A DNA stretch of 64,000 nt, taken from the NCBI RefSeq assembly GCF_030177935.1, contig NZ_CP089974.1, positions 1,736,001 to 1,800,000 on the forward strand, written 5' to 3'. How positions within the stretch are numbered: the first letter of the stretch is position 1; the number at the start of each line of letters is the position of its first letter. The notes below the pieces were generated by a model, which worked only from the letters and a program-made list of their open reading frames with translations, was not told where the DNA came from and ran no database searches. Made by a program: the position numbers and the translations under genes. Shown here piece after piece: positions 1 through 7,123 of the stretch. This DNA is from Moraxella haemolytica. Its GTDB lineage: Bacteria; Pseudomonadota; Gammaproteobacteria; Pseudomonadales; Moraxellaceae.

Positions 1-11
1 CATAGCTTAGT

Positions 12-143
12 TTATTGCTCATTTTCACGCTCCTTTTCTCTTTTCCACGCCCATAGTAGGCAAAATTCAACATAGTTTAGTGGTCTGTATCGCACCGTCA
101 TCAATATCGGCAGTTCGTACAGTCCTGTGTGTACATATTGCAT
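12..143 (-). CDS. small phage protein, 43 aa
   Basis: A short reading frame is preceded by a strong GGAGG ribosome-binding site ten bases upstream of its ATG. It lies 11 bases downstream of the small lipoprotein gene at 155-331 and is probably co-transcribed with it. The product is basic and acidic at its C-terminus (KREKERENEQ). No family is recognised. Another ATG on the same strand sits at positions 3-1, so a further gene of this cluster may run out of the window. The ribosome-binding site and cluster position are the only support. Confidence 0.5.
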   Translation of the reverse strand: MQYVHTGLYELPILMTVRYRPLNYVEFCLLWAWKREKERENEQ

Positions 144-154
144 TAGACCTCCAA

Positions 155-331
155 TCAATAATCCTCACTTTTATTATCCGCCAACGCACGATATTCAGCG
201 ATTTTGGCTCGCTCGCCCTCGTACGCCCTATCCCGAGCTTCCAAAGACATGGATACGCAGCCCTGTAATGCAACAAGTGCGACGGCAATAATAACGACGG
301 ATAATAATACTTGCTTAGTTGCTGGTTTCAT
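155..331 (-). CDS. small phage lipoprotein, 58 aa
   Basis: The product has a basic start (MKPATK), a hydrophobic segment and a lipobox (ALQGC), with the modified cysteine near residue 25. This predicts lipoprotein processing and membrane anchoring. The remaining 33 residues are charged. Its ATG overlaps the TGA of the upstream gene (ATGA at 331-328), which suggests translational coupling. Small prophage lipoproteins can act in superinfection exclusion or as Rz1-like spanins. The position next to the repressor-controlled minus-strand cluster, far from the holin, favours a lysogenic role, but that is inference. Confidence 0.6.
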   Translation of the reverse strand: MKPATKQVLLSVVIIAVALVALQGCVSMSLEARDRAYEGERAKIAEYRALADNKSEDY

Positions 332-825
332 AAAAACTTCCCATTTTGAAATATGTGAATTACGCTCAAAATCTTACCACTAACAAAAATCTCATCCGTA
401 GCGGTCTCAACACAAGCGTTGTGATGTTCATTGGCACCAAACGCACGAGCTGGCAGGGATGAATAATAGTTGCAGGGCAGACGATAAGCATTGGCTGGCA
501 TGAATTTGGCGTGTAGCCACTCTGAATATTCAATCAAGAATGACAAATCTGGCAAAATCGCATTATTTGACCACAACGAGCCGTTTGCTTTCTTAGCCAC
601 CGCCATATCGACATACACCGAATTTTGCACAAAAATAAAATCAATGCCACGAAAGCCGTTGTTTTTATACCGTCTAATAAACTCTCTCGACTTTTGTATT
701 GTGTCGCATTCGACAGTCGCACACACCGCACCACTTCGAGCAAGTGCATAAGACACACGAGCTGTAATGCTGTCCAAGCGGGCAGTTGTCGCTGTCGTCA
801 GCAAAATAATTAAAGGCTTACTCAA
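328..825 (-). CDS. phage protein of unknown function, 165 aa
   Basis: This open frame ends in ATGA overlap with the lipoprotein gene downstream and overlaps the end of the gene upstream (818-1063). All are on the minus strand, so the four genes from 1249 downwards look like one operon. The protein starts with a short hydrophobic stretch and contains several cysteines and aromatic residues. I recognise no domain. It may be one of the lysogeny-expressed accessory genes, because the promoter serving the cluster carries the repressor operator (see 1279-1307). Confidence 0.6.
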   Translation of the reverse strand: MSKPLIILLTTATTARLDSITARVSYALARSGAVCATVECDTIQKSREFIRRYKNNGFRGIDFIFVQNSVYVDMAVAKKANGSLWSNNAILPDLSFLIEYSEWLHAKFMPANAYRLPCNYYSSLPARAFGANEHHNACVETATDEIFVSGKILSVIHIFQNGKFL

Positions 826-1063
826 GGTTCATCTCCTTCACATAGACATAAAGAGTACAAAAAGGTTTCCATTGGCTTGGGTCAATCAGACATCGCCCAT
901 GTGCGATTTGGTTAAGCACGAGGCTTAGATGTCTATCGGCAAGCTCATAGTCTTCATTATCAATGGCGACTTTGGCATCTTTAAGAGCTGTCGCCGCCAC
1001 ATAATTACTCAGATTGGCTTTTTTGATTAAGCGACGAATGCTTTTTTTTGCGTTGAATGACAT
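818..1063 (-). CDS. phage protein of unknown function, 81 aa
   Basis: The chosen ATG at 1063 gives a start MSFNAKKSIRR; an upstream TTG at 1072 is possible but less likely. The N-terminus is basic (KKSIRRLIKKAN) and followed by an alanine-rich predicted helix with alternating charges, which would suit nucleic-acid or protein binding. The 3' end overlaps the next gene by eight bases, indicating co-translation in the minus-strand cluster. No family is recognised. Confidence 0.55.
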   Translation of the reverse strand: MSFNAKKSIRRLIKKANLSNYVAATALKDAKVAIDNEDYELADRHLSLVLNQIAHGRCLIDPSQWKPFCTLYVYVKEMNLE

Positions 1064-1081
1064 AAAGACCAATACCCTAAA

Positions 1082-1249
1082 CTACTGACACTTCACATCA
1101 TAGCCGTCCGCTTGCCAGCTTAGGCACTGCTCATAGTCAGCTTGAGCTTGGCGGTCTAAGCCCTCAGTACACGCCACAGGGAGCAGGGCAAGCATGGCAA
1201 CGATAATAATCAATGGCACAAGGTCAGTTGGTGTCAGTTTGGTATGCAT
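1082..1249 (-). CDS. small phage lipoprotein, 55 aa
   Basis: The frame starts seven bases after a GGAGTGA ribosome-binding sequence and is the first gene behind the minus-strand promoter at 1279-1307. A hydrophobic N-terminal segment ends in the lipobox LPVAC, cysteine near residue 27. The mature part is only about 29 residues and contains two more cysteines. It is a second tiny lipoprotein in the same operon as the one at 155-331. Role unknown; superinfection exclusion or envelope modification in the lysogen is a reasonable guess. Confidence 0.6.
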   Translation of the reverse strand: MHTKLTPTDLVPLIIIVAMLALLPVACTEGLDRQAQADYEQCLSWQADGYDVKCQ

Positions 1250-1278
1250 CGTTCACTCCGTTTGTTGTTTATGGGGTG

Positions 1279-1307
1279 ATTATAAGCAAACTAATAAAAT
1301 AATGCAA
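1279..1307 (-). promoter_or_regulatory. sigma70-type promoter with phage operator
   Basis: On the minus strand a TTGCAT -35 box and a perfect TATAAT -10 box are separated by 17 bases, upstream of the lipoprotein gene at 1249. The 18 bases 1278-1295 are the exact reverse complement of 3361-3378 in front of cro, which places the same operator over both promoters. Control by the prophage repressor or Cro is inferred from this identity. Confidence 0.7.
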
Positions 1308-1398
1308 GAAAAATATTAGTTTATTAATATAAAATTTGCAATTTGTTGAAAATATGATGATTTTTATATTAAAATATAAGTATATTTTTTATAGGCAA

Positions 1399-1428
1399 TA
1401 AAAAACCGCCCCAGTGGGACGGCTTTTT
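1399..1428. terminator. bidirectional intrinsic terminator
   Basis: A stem of CCGCCCC against GGGACGG (one mismatch) is flanked by A-runs on the left and T-runs on the right, so it can terminate either strand. It separates the promoter region at 1279-1307 from the small plus-strand gene at 1465. Confidence 0.65.
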
Positions 1429-1464
1429 AAATTTTAACAAAGTGTGTATTTTTGGAGAAATTAG

Positions 1465-1638
1465 ATGCTTGATGTGATTGTGGCAGTCATGAATGAGCCA
1501 ATACCATTTTGGCTATCTCTGCTGTCTTATTATCTTGGTGGCTGGATATTTTATCAGCTAGGCAAGTCCAAGCAGAAGCGAATATCGTCAAAACAGCAGC
1601 TTATCCATCGCCCAAATAAGCAAAGGTACAAGCAATGA
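1465..1638 (+). CDS. small membrane protein, 57 aa
   Basis: A GGAG ribosome-binding site lies nine bases ahead of the ATG. The product has one hydrophobic segment at about residues 13-33 followed by a strongly basic tail with many Lys, Arg and Gln, typical of a one-pass inner membrane protein with cytoplasmic tail. Its last 50 bases overlap the end of the opposing gene at 1588-1941. No family is recognised. Confidence 0.5.
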   Translation: MLDVIVAVMNEPIPFWLSLLSYYLGGWIFYQLGKSKQKRISSKQQLIHRPNKQRYKQ

Positions 1639-1941
1639 ACCAAGCACCCATTTGCTGTTTTCGCTGTCTTTGAGCCATTTGATGGATTTGTCCCAAATGG
1701 TGGATTGCAATGTTTTCAGATGTTCCCTGCCAGCTGGTGTAATCTCACAATATTCTAACAGCTCGCTACCGTCTGCCATGTCAGTGATGATACTATCCAC
1801 TAAGCCTTGTGCTGTCATGTCCTTAATGTACAGAATAAGTGTGTCATAAGGCATGGTGCGTAGAACATGGTCAACACCTTGTCGCCCATGCTCTGTTAGT
1901 GCCTGCAAAATAATTTTTGTCTCACTACTCATCGCTTGCAT
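1588..1941 (-). CDS. winged-helix-like protein with C-terminal membrane anchor, 117 aa
   Basis: The start at 1941 has a GGAG sequence six bases upstream. Residues about 5-75 have the pattern of a small winged-helix domain (ILQALTEHGRQGVDHVL ... ITPAGREHL), as in MarR- or PadR-like folds. The last 20 residues are hydrophobic (LGSLLVPLLIWAM), a probable tail anchor. A membrane-tethered DNA- or protein-binding role is possible. It follows the toxin-like gene at 1945-2319 on the same strand, three bases apart. Function is inferred only from fold-like pattern. Confidence 0.55.
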   Translation of the reverse strand: MQAMSSETKIILQALTEHGRQGVDHVLRTMPYDTLILYIKDMTAQGLVDSIITDMADGSELLEYCEITPAGREHLKTLQSTIWDKSIKWLKDSENSKWVLGSLLVPLLIWAMDKLLF

Positions 1942-1944
1942 TCG

Positions 1945-2319
1945 CTACTCCACAAACCCCATCCTATCCACATTCGGCAACTCAAAAGGTGGATGTGTAC
2001 CAATATCTATCAGTACAATCATATCTTGGTAATATGAGTAATGCAGCACATATTCGCTGGTCAGCTCGCCATTTGCTTGCTGTATATAGCACGGCACGCC
2101 CAGATGATAATGCCATAGACAATGCTTTTGGGCAAAGGCGTGTCGTCTTTGTTCTTTTTTGGTATGGGGACTCGGCAGGACTGATGATTTGTTTCGCCCC
2201 TTCAAACCCTTTAATCCATGGCTTTGTACATGGACGACAAAGTCCGCCACCGCAAGCTGTATCGGCTCATCAAAATCTTCAAAATGCTCATCAAGCCAAC
2301 TCCCAAAAACCACTTTCAC
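1945..2319 (-). CDS. YafO-like type II toxin candidate, 124 aa
   Basis: The protein has a HGLKGLKGRNKSS segment, a FAQKHCLWHYHLG segment and an ending with HPPFELP, a layout resembling the YafO family of ribosome-dependent mRNA interferases. YafO toxins are normally encoded after a small antitoxin, and here the 81-aa protein at 2316-2561 precedes it with a four-base overlap. The assignment to YafO is from memory of family patterns, not from alignment. It could instead be an unrelated phage protein. It sits directly behind the repressor gene, a common place for lysogeny-expressed toxin-antitoxin pairs. Confidence 0.45.
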   Translation of the reverse strand: MKVVFGSWLDEHFEDFDEPIQLAVADFVVHVQSHGLKGLKGRNKSSVLPSPHTKKEQRRHAFAQKHCLWHYHLGVPCYIQQANGELTSEYVLHYSYYQDMIVLIDIGTHPPFELPNVDRMGFVE

Positions 2320-2561
2320 GCTTGTTTGCCCCTACTGGCTCGCCACGCCAAAAAGTCTTGTGCGGTGTCGCAACGTGGTACTTCCACCCCATTTGCTAGG
2401 GCAAGTTCTCTGGTCTCACACCCTTTTATCCGCTCGGCAAATCTTGATAGCTCCATATCTTGCTCATCACACAGCCCCAAGCGTTCCACAGACACTCGCT
2501 TGGGTGCTTGCTCGCTAAGCACGGTCAGTATCTGCATCACCAATGTTTTATTTATAGACAT
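2316..2561 (-). CDS. putative antitoxin paired with 1945-2319, 81 aa
   Basis: This short acidic-basic protein overlaps the toxin-like gene by ATGA, the usual arrangement of antitoxin before toxin. Residues 1-60 look helical (ILTVLSEQAPKRVSVERL), and the C-terminus contains a segment DFLAWRASRGKQA. It lies 13 bases downstream of the repressor stop codon, so it may be transcribed with the repressor and made in lysogens. No DNA-binding motif is clear. The antitoxin role rests on gene order only. Confidence 0.4.
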   Translation of the reverse strand: MSINKTLVMQILTVLSEQAPKRVSVERLGLCDEQDMELSRFAERIKGCETRELALANGVEVPRCDTAQDFLAWRASRGKQA

Positions 2562-2574
2562 TCTTTAAACTCCT

Positions 2575-3270
2575 CTAACCACTCCGATACACCACACGCC
2601 CAATGATCACAAGACTCTCTCCATTCGTCTCATTGACGATTTTGGCAGGATAGGCGGGGTTGTCGCTAGATAGGCGTAGCACACCACCGCCTTCTTTATA
2701 GATACGCTTGATGAGTAGGTCGCCATCCCAAAACAAGGCATATACTTCGCCCTCTCTCGGCTCAATATCAGACACATCTATCCCCACCGCATCACCTTCT
2801 TGGATATAATGTGCCATGCTGTCGCCTTTGGCATAGATCATCTTAAAGTATTTTGAGTTAAGATTACGATATTTAAAAAAGCTCTGGTCAAAGGGCAAAG
2901 TTTTTTTTAACGGTTCAAATTCAGGATAGCCACCGCCGTCCCCACAGCAGAACGACACATCATAAAAATTCACCCACAACTGCTCACGCCACGGTTCCAC
3001 CTCGTCATGGGTGATACCATTTGGCATGGACGCCACCAGTTCATCAACATGATGCTGGGGCGTTTTCATTTCACCTTCGCCAGTAGCAAGCCATTTAGGA
3101 TTTACCTGCAAGATATTGGCGAGCTCAAAAATGGCGTTCGTACTTTTTGTTTTTCCGCTCTCAAGTTGGCTGTACGCAGATTGAGTTAAGTCAGCAACCT
3201 TCTCAGCTACTTCCGCTTGGGTTAATTTTGCTGCTTTTCTTGCGGCTTTAAGTCGGTCTTTTAGTTCCAT
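2575..3270 (-). CDS. phage CI-like repressor, HTH plus S24 peptidase, 231 aa
   Basis: The N-terminal 65 residues form an XRE-type helix-turn-helix (LTQAEVAEKVADLTQSAYSQ). The C-terminal half is a LexA/CI S24 domain: the catalytic serine lies in KGDSMAHYI and the general-base lysine in DLLIKRIY, residues about 145 and 188. Such repressors hold the lytic promoters off and are inactivated by RecA-stimulated self-cleavage or by antirepressor proteins. It is divergent from cro, with paired promoters and operators between them. The several antirepressor genes of this prophage are its likely partners or those of related prophages. Confidence 0.92.
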   Translation of the reverse strand: MELKDRLKAARKAAKLTQAEVAEKVADLTQSAYSQLESGKTKSTNAIFELANILQVNPKWLATGEGEMKTPQHHVDELVASMPNGITHDEVEPWREQLWVNFYDVSFCCGDGGGYPEFEPLKKTLPFDQSFFKYRNLNSKYFKMIYAKGDSMAHYIQEGDAVGIDVSDIEPREGEVYALFWDGDLLIKRIYKEGGGVLRLSSDNPAYPAKIVNETNGESLVIIGRVVYRSG

Positions 3271-3399
3271 GATGATTCTCTCAATGGGCTTTATCTATAT
3301 TATATAAGAGTGCTTATAATATAACAAATTAATTTACTTATATTTTGCTTGCTTTATTCAATTAGTTTGCTTATAATCCGCTAATATTTAGGAGTGACT
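3271..3399. promoter_or_regulatory. repressor/cro divergent promoters and operators
   Basis: Rightward: TTGCTT, 17 bases, TATAAT (3351-3379) reads into cro. Leftward: TTGTTA, 17 bases, TATAAT reads into the repressor. A dyad TATAAG-CACT-CTTATA overlaps the leftward promoter, and the related site TTATAAGCAAACTAA overlaps the rightward -10 box and recurs exactly at 1278-1295. These are the probable operators; binding itself is inferred. Confidence 0.75.
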
Positions 3400-3627
3400 A
3401 TGAATAATATTGACGCATTAATTCAACATTACGGCAGCCAAGTGCTTTTGGCAAAAGCACTTGGTGTGGCTCAAGGAGCAATCAGCCAGTGGAAGACTGG
3501 TAAGACCACTATTAGTCCTACAAATGCCTTAAAGATTGAGAAAATTACAGACGGTAAATTTAAGGCAGTGGACTTATGCCCACAACTTATTGAGATTGAA
3601 AAATTAAAAGCCCCTAGCGGTAACTAG
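3400..3627 (+). CDS. Cro-like repressor, 75 aa
   Basis: The ATG at 3400 follows TTAGGAG with good spacing; an in-frame GTG at 3394 lies inside that site and is less likely. The protein is a single Cro/YdaS-like helix-turn-helix (GSQVLLAKALGVAQGAISQW, residues about 13-32). It is divergent from the S24 repressor and the first gene of the rightward early transcript, as Cro in lambdoid phages. It should compete for the same operators and favour lytic growth. A hairpin of GCCCCTAG / CTAGGGGC overlaps its stop codon. Confidence 0.85.
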   Translation: MNNIDALIQHYGSQVLLAKALGVAQGAISQWKTGKTTISPTNALKIEKITDGKFKAVDLCPQLIEIEKLKAPSGN

Positions 3628-3685
3628 GGGCAAAAATGCTTAAACTACAGTCTAGCATTCATAACATCCGCTATATTCAAATAAC

Positions 3686-3725
3686 AAAAAACCCAGCCGT
3701 AGCGGACTGGGTTAGGCGTTTTTAA
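3686..3725 (+). terminator. intrinsic terminator after cro
   Basis: The arms AACCCAG and CTGGGTT enclose a ten-base loop and are followed after six bases by TTTTT. It resembles an early terminator between cro and the replication genes, which would need antitermination or leak for the replication genes to be expressed. Confidence 0.5.
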
Positions 3726-3806
3726 TCAAAAATTAGAAACCAAAAAATCAATAATCAAAAACGGCTTTATTATACCACCAAAGCCAAAGTAAATCAAGGC
3801 GTTATC

Positions 3807-5099
3807 ATGACCACCAAAGAGCCACCCAAAATCCACTACATCACGCACAATTTTAGTGATTTTGACAGCGAGACCAAGCACATGACACGCAATCAGCGTG
3901 CCATTTATCTTGACTTACGCACGCTGTATTTTACCACCGCCCACAAAAATAATGGGGCGATTGGCGATGATTTGGCACTGCTTTATTTTCGCCTTGACTG
4001 CCATAGCGACAGCGATAAGGCGGATGTAGATTGGCTATTAAAAGACAAATTCAAAAAGCTGGGCAAGACCTACCGTCATGCCGACTGGGATAAGCAAATC
4101 AAAGACATTCGCTTTGCTATGAGACACGCCAGTAACGCTGACACGAAAGGTAACGCTAAAAGTAACGACAGTAACGGTAGTGATGTAACGCCAAGTAACA
4201 TCAAAAGTAACGATGAGCGTAACGCCAACATCTATGACAATACGGGTGGTTTTGTCATGACAGGGGCAGAACGCACCGAAAAATCACGAAAGCTAAAAGC
4301 CCTTAAAAATAAAGGCATACAGGCGGATAAGTCCATGACACTTGATTACATTCGTGGGCTTTATGATACGCATTTTAATTCGTGTAACGCAGGCAGTAAC
4401 GCCACCGATGACACGCCATGTAACGATGACTGTAACGAAGTATGTAACGGAAGTAACGCCCAAAATGCCGAGAATAACCATAAACCAAAAACCATAAACC
4501 AAAATTTAAAAAATCATGAGTGTGTCAGCCAAACGTTACACACACCCACACACACCAATTTTTCTAAAAATTTAAAATCCATTGCCGATTGGCAAGTGCC
4601 AAGCGTGGAGATTATCAATGAGTTACTAAGTGGAGTAGGCTTTGGCAGAACATTGAGCCAAGACGAATATGGTCAGATATTTACCAAGTTTAAAAATTAC
4701 AATGTCAGCCGAGAATTACAGGGTAATTTTTTGGCAACCGAACAAGTCCGCATAGATAAGCTCGTGGACTGGATAAAACGAGAAAAGCCCATTTTTAACG
4801 CTCCCACGCCTGCCGATGATGATTTTGGTGGCGTGTGGACGGACAACAACAAATTATCCAAGCCAAAACCCAATACTTTTAATATTAGCGGAAAATGGGT
4901 TGAATGTTTTGACGGCTATAACAGCATGGAATGTATCGCAATCGTCAAAGAATACCGTTTGGCAGGCGAAACAAGTCTAGAAGCCTATAAGCGGATTAAG
5001 CGTGCAGGCGTGGCAAACTGCCAAAAACCACAGACGGCAAGCCCCGAATTTGTTAGCCACATTCTCTCAAAACACAACAGACCGCAACAAGCCAAATAG
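3807..5099 (+). CDS. phage replication initiator, DUF1376-like, 430 aa
   Basis: Residues 1-100 match the DUF1376 pattern seen in phage replication proteins (MTRNQRAIYLDLRTLYF ... LLKDKFKKLGKTYRHADWD). The middle (about residues 105-225) is low-complexity and rich in Asn, Ser, Asp and Cys. That composition results from many GTAACG repeats in the DNA (4132-4458), a probable origin inside the gene as in lambda O. The C-terminal region (about 265-400) is predicted globular and may bind a helicase or loader. It is the first replication gene after cro, and VRR-NUC follows nine bases later. Replication role: strong from context. Exact biochemical role: inferred. Confidence 0.75.
   Translation: MTTKEPPKIHYITHNFSDFDSETKHMTRNQRAIYLDLRTLYFTTAHKNNGAIGDDLALLYFRLDCHSDSDKADVDWLLKDKFKKLGKTYRHADWDKQIKDIRFAMRHASNADTKGNAKSNDSNGSDVTPSNIKSNDERNANIYDNTGGFVMTGAERTEKSRKLKALKNKGIQADKSMTLDYIRGLYDTHFNSCNAGSNATDDTPCNDDCNEVCNGSNAQNAENNHKPKTINQNLKNHECVSQTLHTPTHTNFSKNLKSIADWQVPSVEIINELLSGVGFGRTLSQDEYGQIFTKFKNYNVSRELQGNFLATEQVRIDKLVDWIKREKPIFNAPTPADDDFGGVWTDNNKLSKPKPNTFNISGKWVECFDGYNSMECIAIVKEYRLAGETSLEAYKRIKRAGVANCQKPQTASPEFVSHILSKHNRPQQAK
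4132..4458 (+). repeat. GTAACG iterons, probable replication origin
   Basis: Thirteen copies of GTAACG lie in two clusters: 4132, 4150, 4162, 4171, 4185, 4207, 4219 and 4383, 4396, 4420, 4432, 4444, 4453. There is one variant GTAACA at 4195 and a reverse copy near 4531. One copy (4185) is read in a different codon phase (Val-Thr rather than Ser/Cys-Asn), suggesting that the DNA motif rather than the protein is kept. Iterons inside the initiator gene are typical of lambdoid origins. Confidence 0.65.
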
Positions 5100-5107
5100 G
5101 TAGCAAG

Positions 5108-5515
5108 ATGAAAAAACACGAAGACAGCATACAAAGAGCTGTAATGACATGGGCAAGATGGCAGACACTTGCCCCCATTGGCATTAACGGCAAGTTATCC
5201 CATTTTATCCACCACAGCCCCAACGGTGGCTATCGGAGCAAAAGCGAAGGCAGAAATTTTAAGCTCATGGGGACAAAAGCGGGGTTTCCAGACCTGTTTT
5301 TGTTTATTCCCAAAGGTGGTTATCACGGCTTATTTATTGAGCTTAAAACCCCAAAGGGCAAGACCAAAGACGGCAAGACACGCCAAGCAGGGCAAGTGTC
5401 CGATTTGCAACAAACAATGATTAACCGCTTAAATACACAGGGATATAAGGCGGTTGTGTGCTACGGCTACGATGAAGCAGTGCAGGCGATTAAAGAGTAT
5501 TTGGGGCTAAATTGA
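5108..5515 (+). CDS. VRR-NUC domain nuclease, 135 aa
   Basis: The protein fits the VRR-NUC fold: HHSPNGGYRSKSEG near residue 37, GTKAGFPDLFLFIP near residue 58 (the acidic metal ligand in PDL) and FIELKTPKGKTK near residue 77 (Glu-x-Lys). Stand-alone VRR-NUC proteins are Holliday-junction or structure-specific nucleases common in phage replication modules. It follows the initiator gene by nine bases and overlaps the next small frame by TGATG, so it is part of the early operon. Confidence 0.88.
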   Translation: MKKHEDSIQRAVMTWARWQTLAPIGINGKLSHFIHHSPNGGYRSKSEGRNFKLMGTKAGFPDLFLFIPKGGYHGLFIELKTPKGKTKDGKTRQAGQVSDLQQTMINRLNTQGYKAVVCYGYDEAVQAIKEYLGLN

Positions 5516-5649
5516 TGTTAAAGGTTATTTTGATTTATTGCTTGGCGTACATCTTAGAGCAAAAAGCAAATGATGAGTTTAATAAAAAGCTGTTGTCATT
5601 GCGGTGTCAATGGCGTTATGAAGTGAGTATGCCAAATCGTGTTTTTTAA
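5515..5649 (+). CDS. small early phage protein, 44 aa
   Basis: The ATG overlaps the stop codon of the nuclease gene (TGATG), so it is probably translated by re-initiation. The first 14 residues are hydrophobic (MLKVILIYCLAYIL), and the rest is basic. No family is recognised. Support is the coupling to the preceding gene and the tight spacing to the next. Confidence 0.45.
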   Translation: MLKVILIYCLAYILEQKANDEFNKKLLSLRCQWRYEVSMPNRVF

Positions 5650-5668
5650 CCAAAAACGGAGAATAAAA

Positions 5669-6247
5669 ATGACAAATACAATCAATCTAAATCAGCAGGC
5701 GAGTAGATTTGGCACACACCCCATGTTTGATATTGACGGCTTAGACTGGCTTTGTCAGCACTTGACCGCCACGCCTGCCAAAGTATTTGATGATTTTAAC
5801 ACCCCTGTCAAGTCGGATAATGATTATTCGGGGTGGCAGGAGCGGTGTGCCTGTATCGGTACAATGCCCACGCCTGCCCGTGCGTTGTGCAGTCTTTTGG
5901 TGTGGGGTATGGATAAAGCCAATTATGAAACGGTGCAAGACCATTTGGCAGGCGTGGTGCTGACCGAACTTAAAAAAGCCCCACTACCCAAAAACTGCCC
6001 CCATAACCGCCAAGACCTGTCACACAAAATGGCGACAATGGTGCTAATGCTACATTTACAAAATGCGTGGGATTTATGTACAGTCAAAGGGCGATTGTAC
6101 TTTTTTAGCATTGATATTAATGAAAAAACCTACACCAACCAATTTACCAAACACCAACGCTTACTCATTGACACCTTACAGGAATTAGCGTGGGAAATTG
6201 ATGGGGCGATTGTCAAATATAGGAATGAGTTGAAAGACAGGGAATAA
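5669..6247 (+). CDS. phage protein of unknown function, 192 aa
   Basis: The start at 5669 has GGAG seven bases upstream; an upstream ATG-like start at 5639 would overlap the preceding frame. The protein is a single predicted globular domain with a WQERCACIGTMPTPARALC segment and a central helix LSHKMATMVLMLHLQNAWDL. I do not recognise the family. It is the last gene of the early rightward run and ends in a bidirectional terminator, the position where late regulators such as Q are often found, but no Q-like motif is visible. Confidence 0.65.
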   Translation: MTNTINLNQQASRFGTHPMFDIDGLDWLCQHLTATPAKVFDDFNTPVKSDNDYSGWQERCACIGTMPTPARALCSLLVWGMDKANYETVQDHLAGVVLTELKKAPLPKNCPHNRQDLSHKMATMVLMLHLQNAWDLCTVKGRLYFFSIDINEKTYTNQFTKHQRLLIDTLQELAWEIDGAIVKYRNELKDRE

Positions 6248-6251
6248 TGAC

Positions 6252-6282
6252 AAAAAAGCGGTTCAATATTGACCGCTTTTTT
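6252..6282. terminator. bidirectional intrinsic terminator
   Basis: A GCGGT / ACCGC stem flanked by six A and six T bases lies between the converging early operon and hicB and can serve both strands. Confidence 0.75.
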
Positions 6283-6302
6283 GTTTTGGTAATTGGGGTA
6301 AA

Positions 6303-6710
6303 TCAAGCCAAATCCGCCATCGCCAGTTGTGCCAAATAGTTGGAACGGCTTTTATAAAGCGATTTATGGGCATTTACTTTTTCGTCAATTTTGCTAATCA
6401 GCAGGCTTGGCAAAGTAACATTGATTTTCTCGGCTTTGCCCATAAAGGTAGACATATCCATATCCACCACCGCCCACATCATGCCTTGATAATCGGCATT
6501 GTCTTGATGATAGAAAATGGGTTTGGCGGTGGGCAAGGTGTCGCCATCTTCTGCCATACTCTCCAAATGTAGGGCGATGGCTTCATAGGCATTTTTAATG
6601 GCTTCATCGGGCGTGTTGCCTGTACTAAAACACCCCGCAATATCAGGCACAATCACACCGTAGCATTCGTGTTCATTGGCGGGTTTTTCAATGGCAATAG
6701 GGAATAACAT
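6303..6710 (-). CDS. hicB: HicB-family antitoxin, 135 aa
   Basis: The start at 6710 gives MLFPIAIEKP, the usual HicB N-terminus, with GGAGC upstream. Residues 1-70 are the HicB RNase-H-like fold (YGVIVPDIAGCFSTGNTPDEAI), and the C-terminal 40 residues form a ribbon-helix-helix (INVTLPSLLISKIDEKV). HicB neutralises HicA and represses the operon. The gene follows hicA in the same transcript. A second hicAB pair is at 31888-32516, and the two HicB proteins differ clearly. Confidence 0.92.
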   Translation of the reverse strand: MLFPIAIEKPANEHECYGVIVPDIAGCFSTGNTPDEAIKNAYEAIALHLESMAEDGDTLPTAKPIFYHQDNADYQGMMWAVVDMDMSTFMGKAEKINVTLPSLLISKIDEKVNAHKSLYKSRSNYLAQLAMADLA

Positions 6711-6759
6711 AATTTTTTGCTCCATAATTTGAGTAAATGCCGTCAAGAGTGGGGCTAGA

Positions 6760-6948
6760 TTATTCTAGCCCTGCTTGTTTGATAATGCTTTTTAGCGTTC
6801 CGATTGGTAGGCTTTCACGACCGTTTGGGATTGTTACTTTGCCTTCTTTGGTTGGGTGCTTAAAGTGCTTGTGAGAGCCTTTTTGCTTAACAAAGTACCA
6901 ACCGTCTTCGGTAATTCGCTTTATCATCTCATCGCTACTTGGGGGCAT
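6760..6948 (-). CDS. hicA: HicA-family mRNA interferase toxin, 62 aa
   Basis: This is a double-stranded RNA-binding-fold toxin with the usual HicA signature: DGWYFVKQKGSHKHFKHP with the catalytic histidine in GSHKHF, and a C-terminal GTLKSIIKQAGL. HicA cleaves mRNA when freed from HicB. It is the first gene of the pair, order hicA-hicB, and its promoter carries a perfect dyad (6973-6989). Probably a prophage-stabilising or phage-defence module. Confidence 0.93.
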   Translation of the reverse strand: MPPSSDEMIKRITEDGWYFVKQKGSHKHFKHPTKEGKVTIPNGRESLPIGTLKSIIKQAGLE

Positions 6949-6972
6949 TGTTTACTCCGATTTGCTTAATAT

Positions 6973-7007
6973 GGGGTTATTATAACCCCAAAAATAAATT
7001 AAGTCAA
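6973..7007 (-). promoter_or_regulatory. hicAB promoter and operator
   Basis: TTGACT and TATAAT are spaced by 17 bases on the minus strand. The 17-base dyad 6973-6989 (GGGGTTAT, one base, ATAACCCC) overlaps the -10 box and is the likely HicB operator. Confidence 0.8.
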
Positions 7008-7041
7008 GGGTTATTGGAGTTATTTTTTTAAATAGTTTTGC

Positions 7042-7101
7042 TTGACAAAGGGTAATAAATGCTTGCATTATTTCAATTATGCTTGCATAATATGCAAGCA
7101 T
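7042..7101 (+). promoter_or_regulatory. promoter and operators of the P63C gene
   Basis: TTGACA is followed 18 bases later by CATTAT. The ten-base site ATGCTTGCAT occurs at 7059-7068 and 7079-7088, and its reverse complement at 7092-7101, the latter two forming a 23-base dyad. A half site AGCAAGCAT precedes the ATG. This is a dense operator for an unknown regulator, possibly the gene product itself. The start TTGACAAAGGGTAAT is shared with the C4 promoter at 8092. Confidence 0.7.
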
Positions 7102-7123
7102 TGATTTTAATGGAGCAAGCATA

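Noticed and set aside
4293-4502. Minus-strand frame of 69 codons inside the initiator gene.
   Set aside because: It overlaps a well supported gene, has no ribosome-binding site, and its composition is a by-product of the repeat region.
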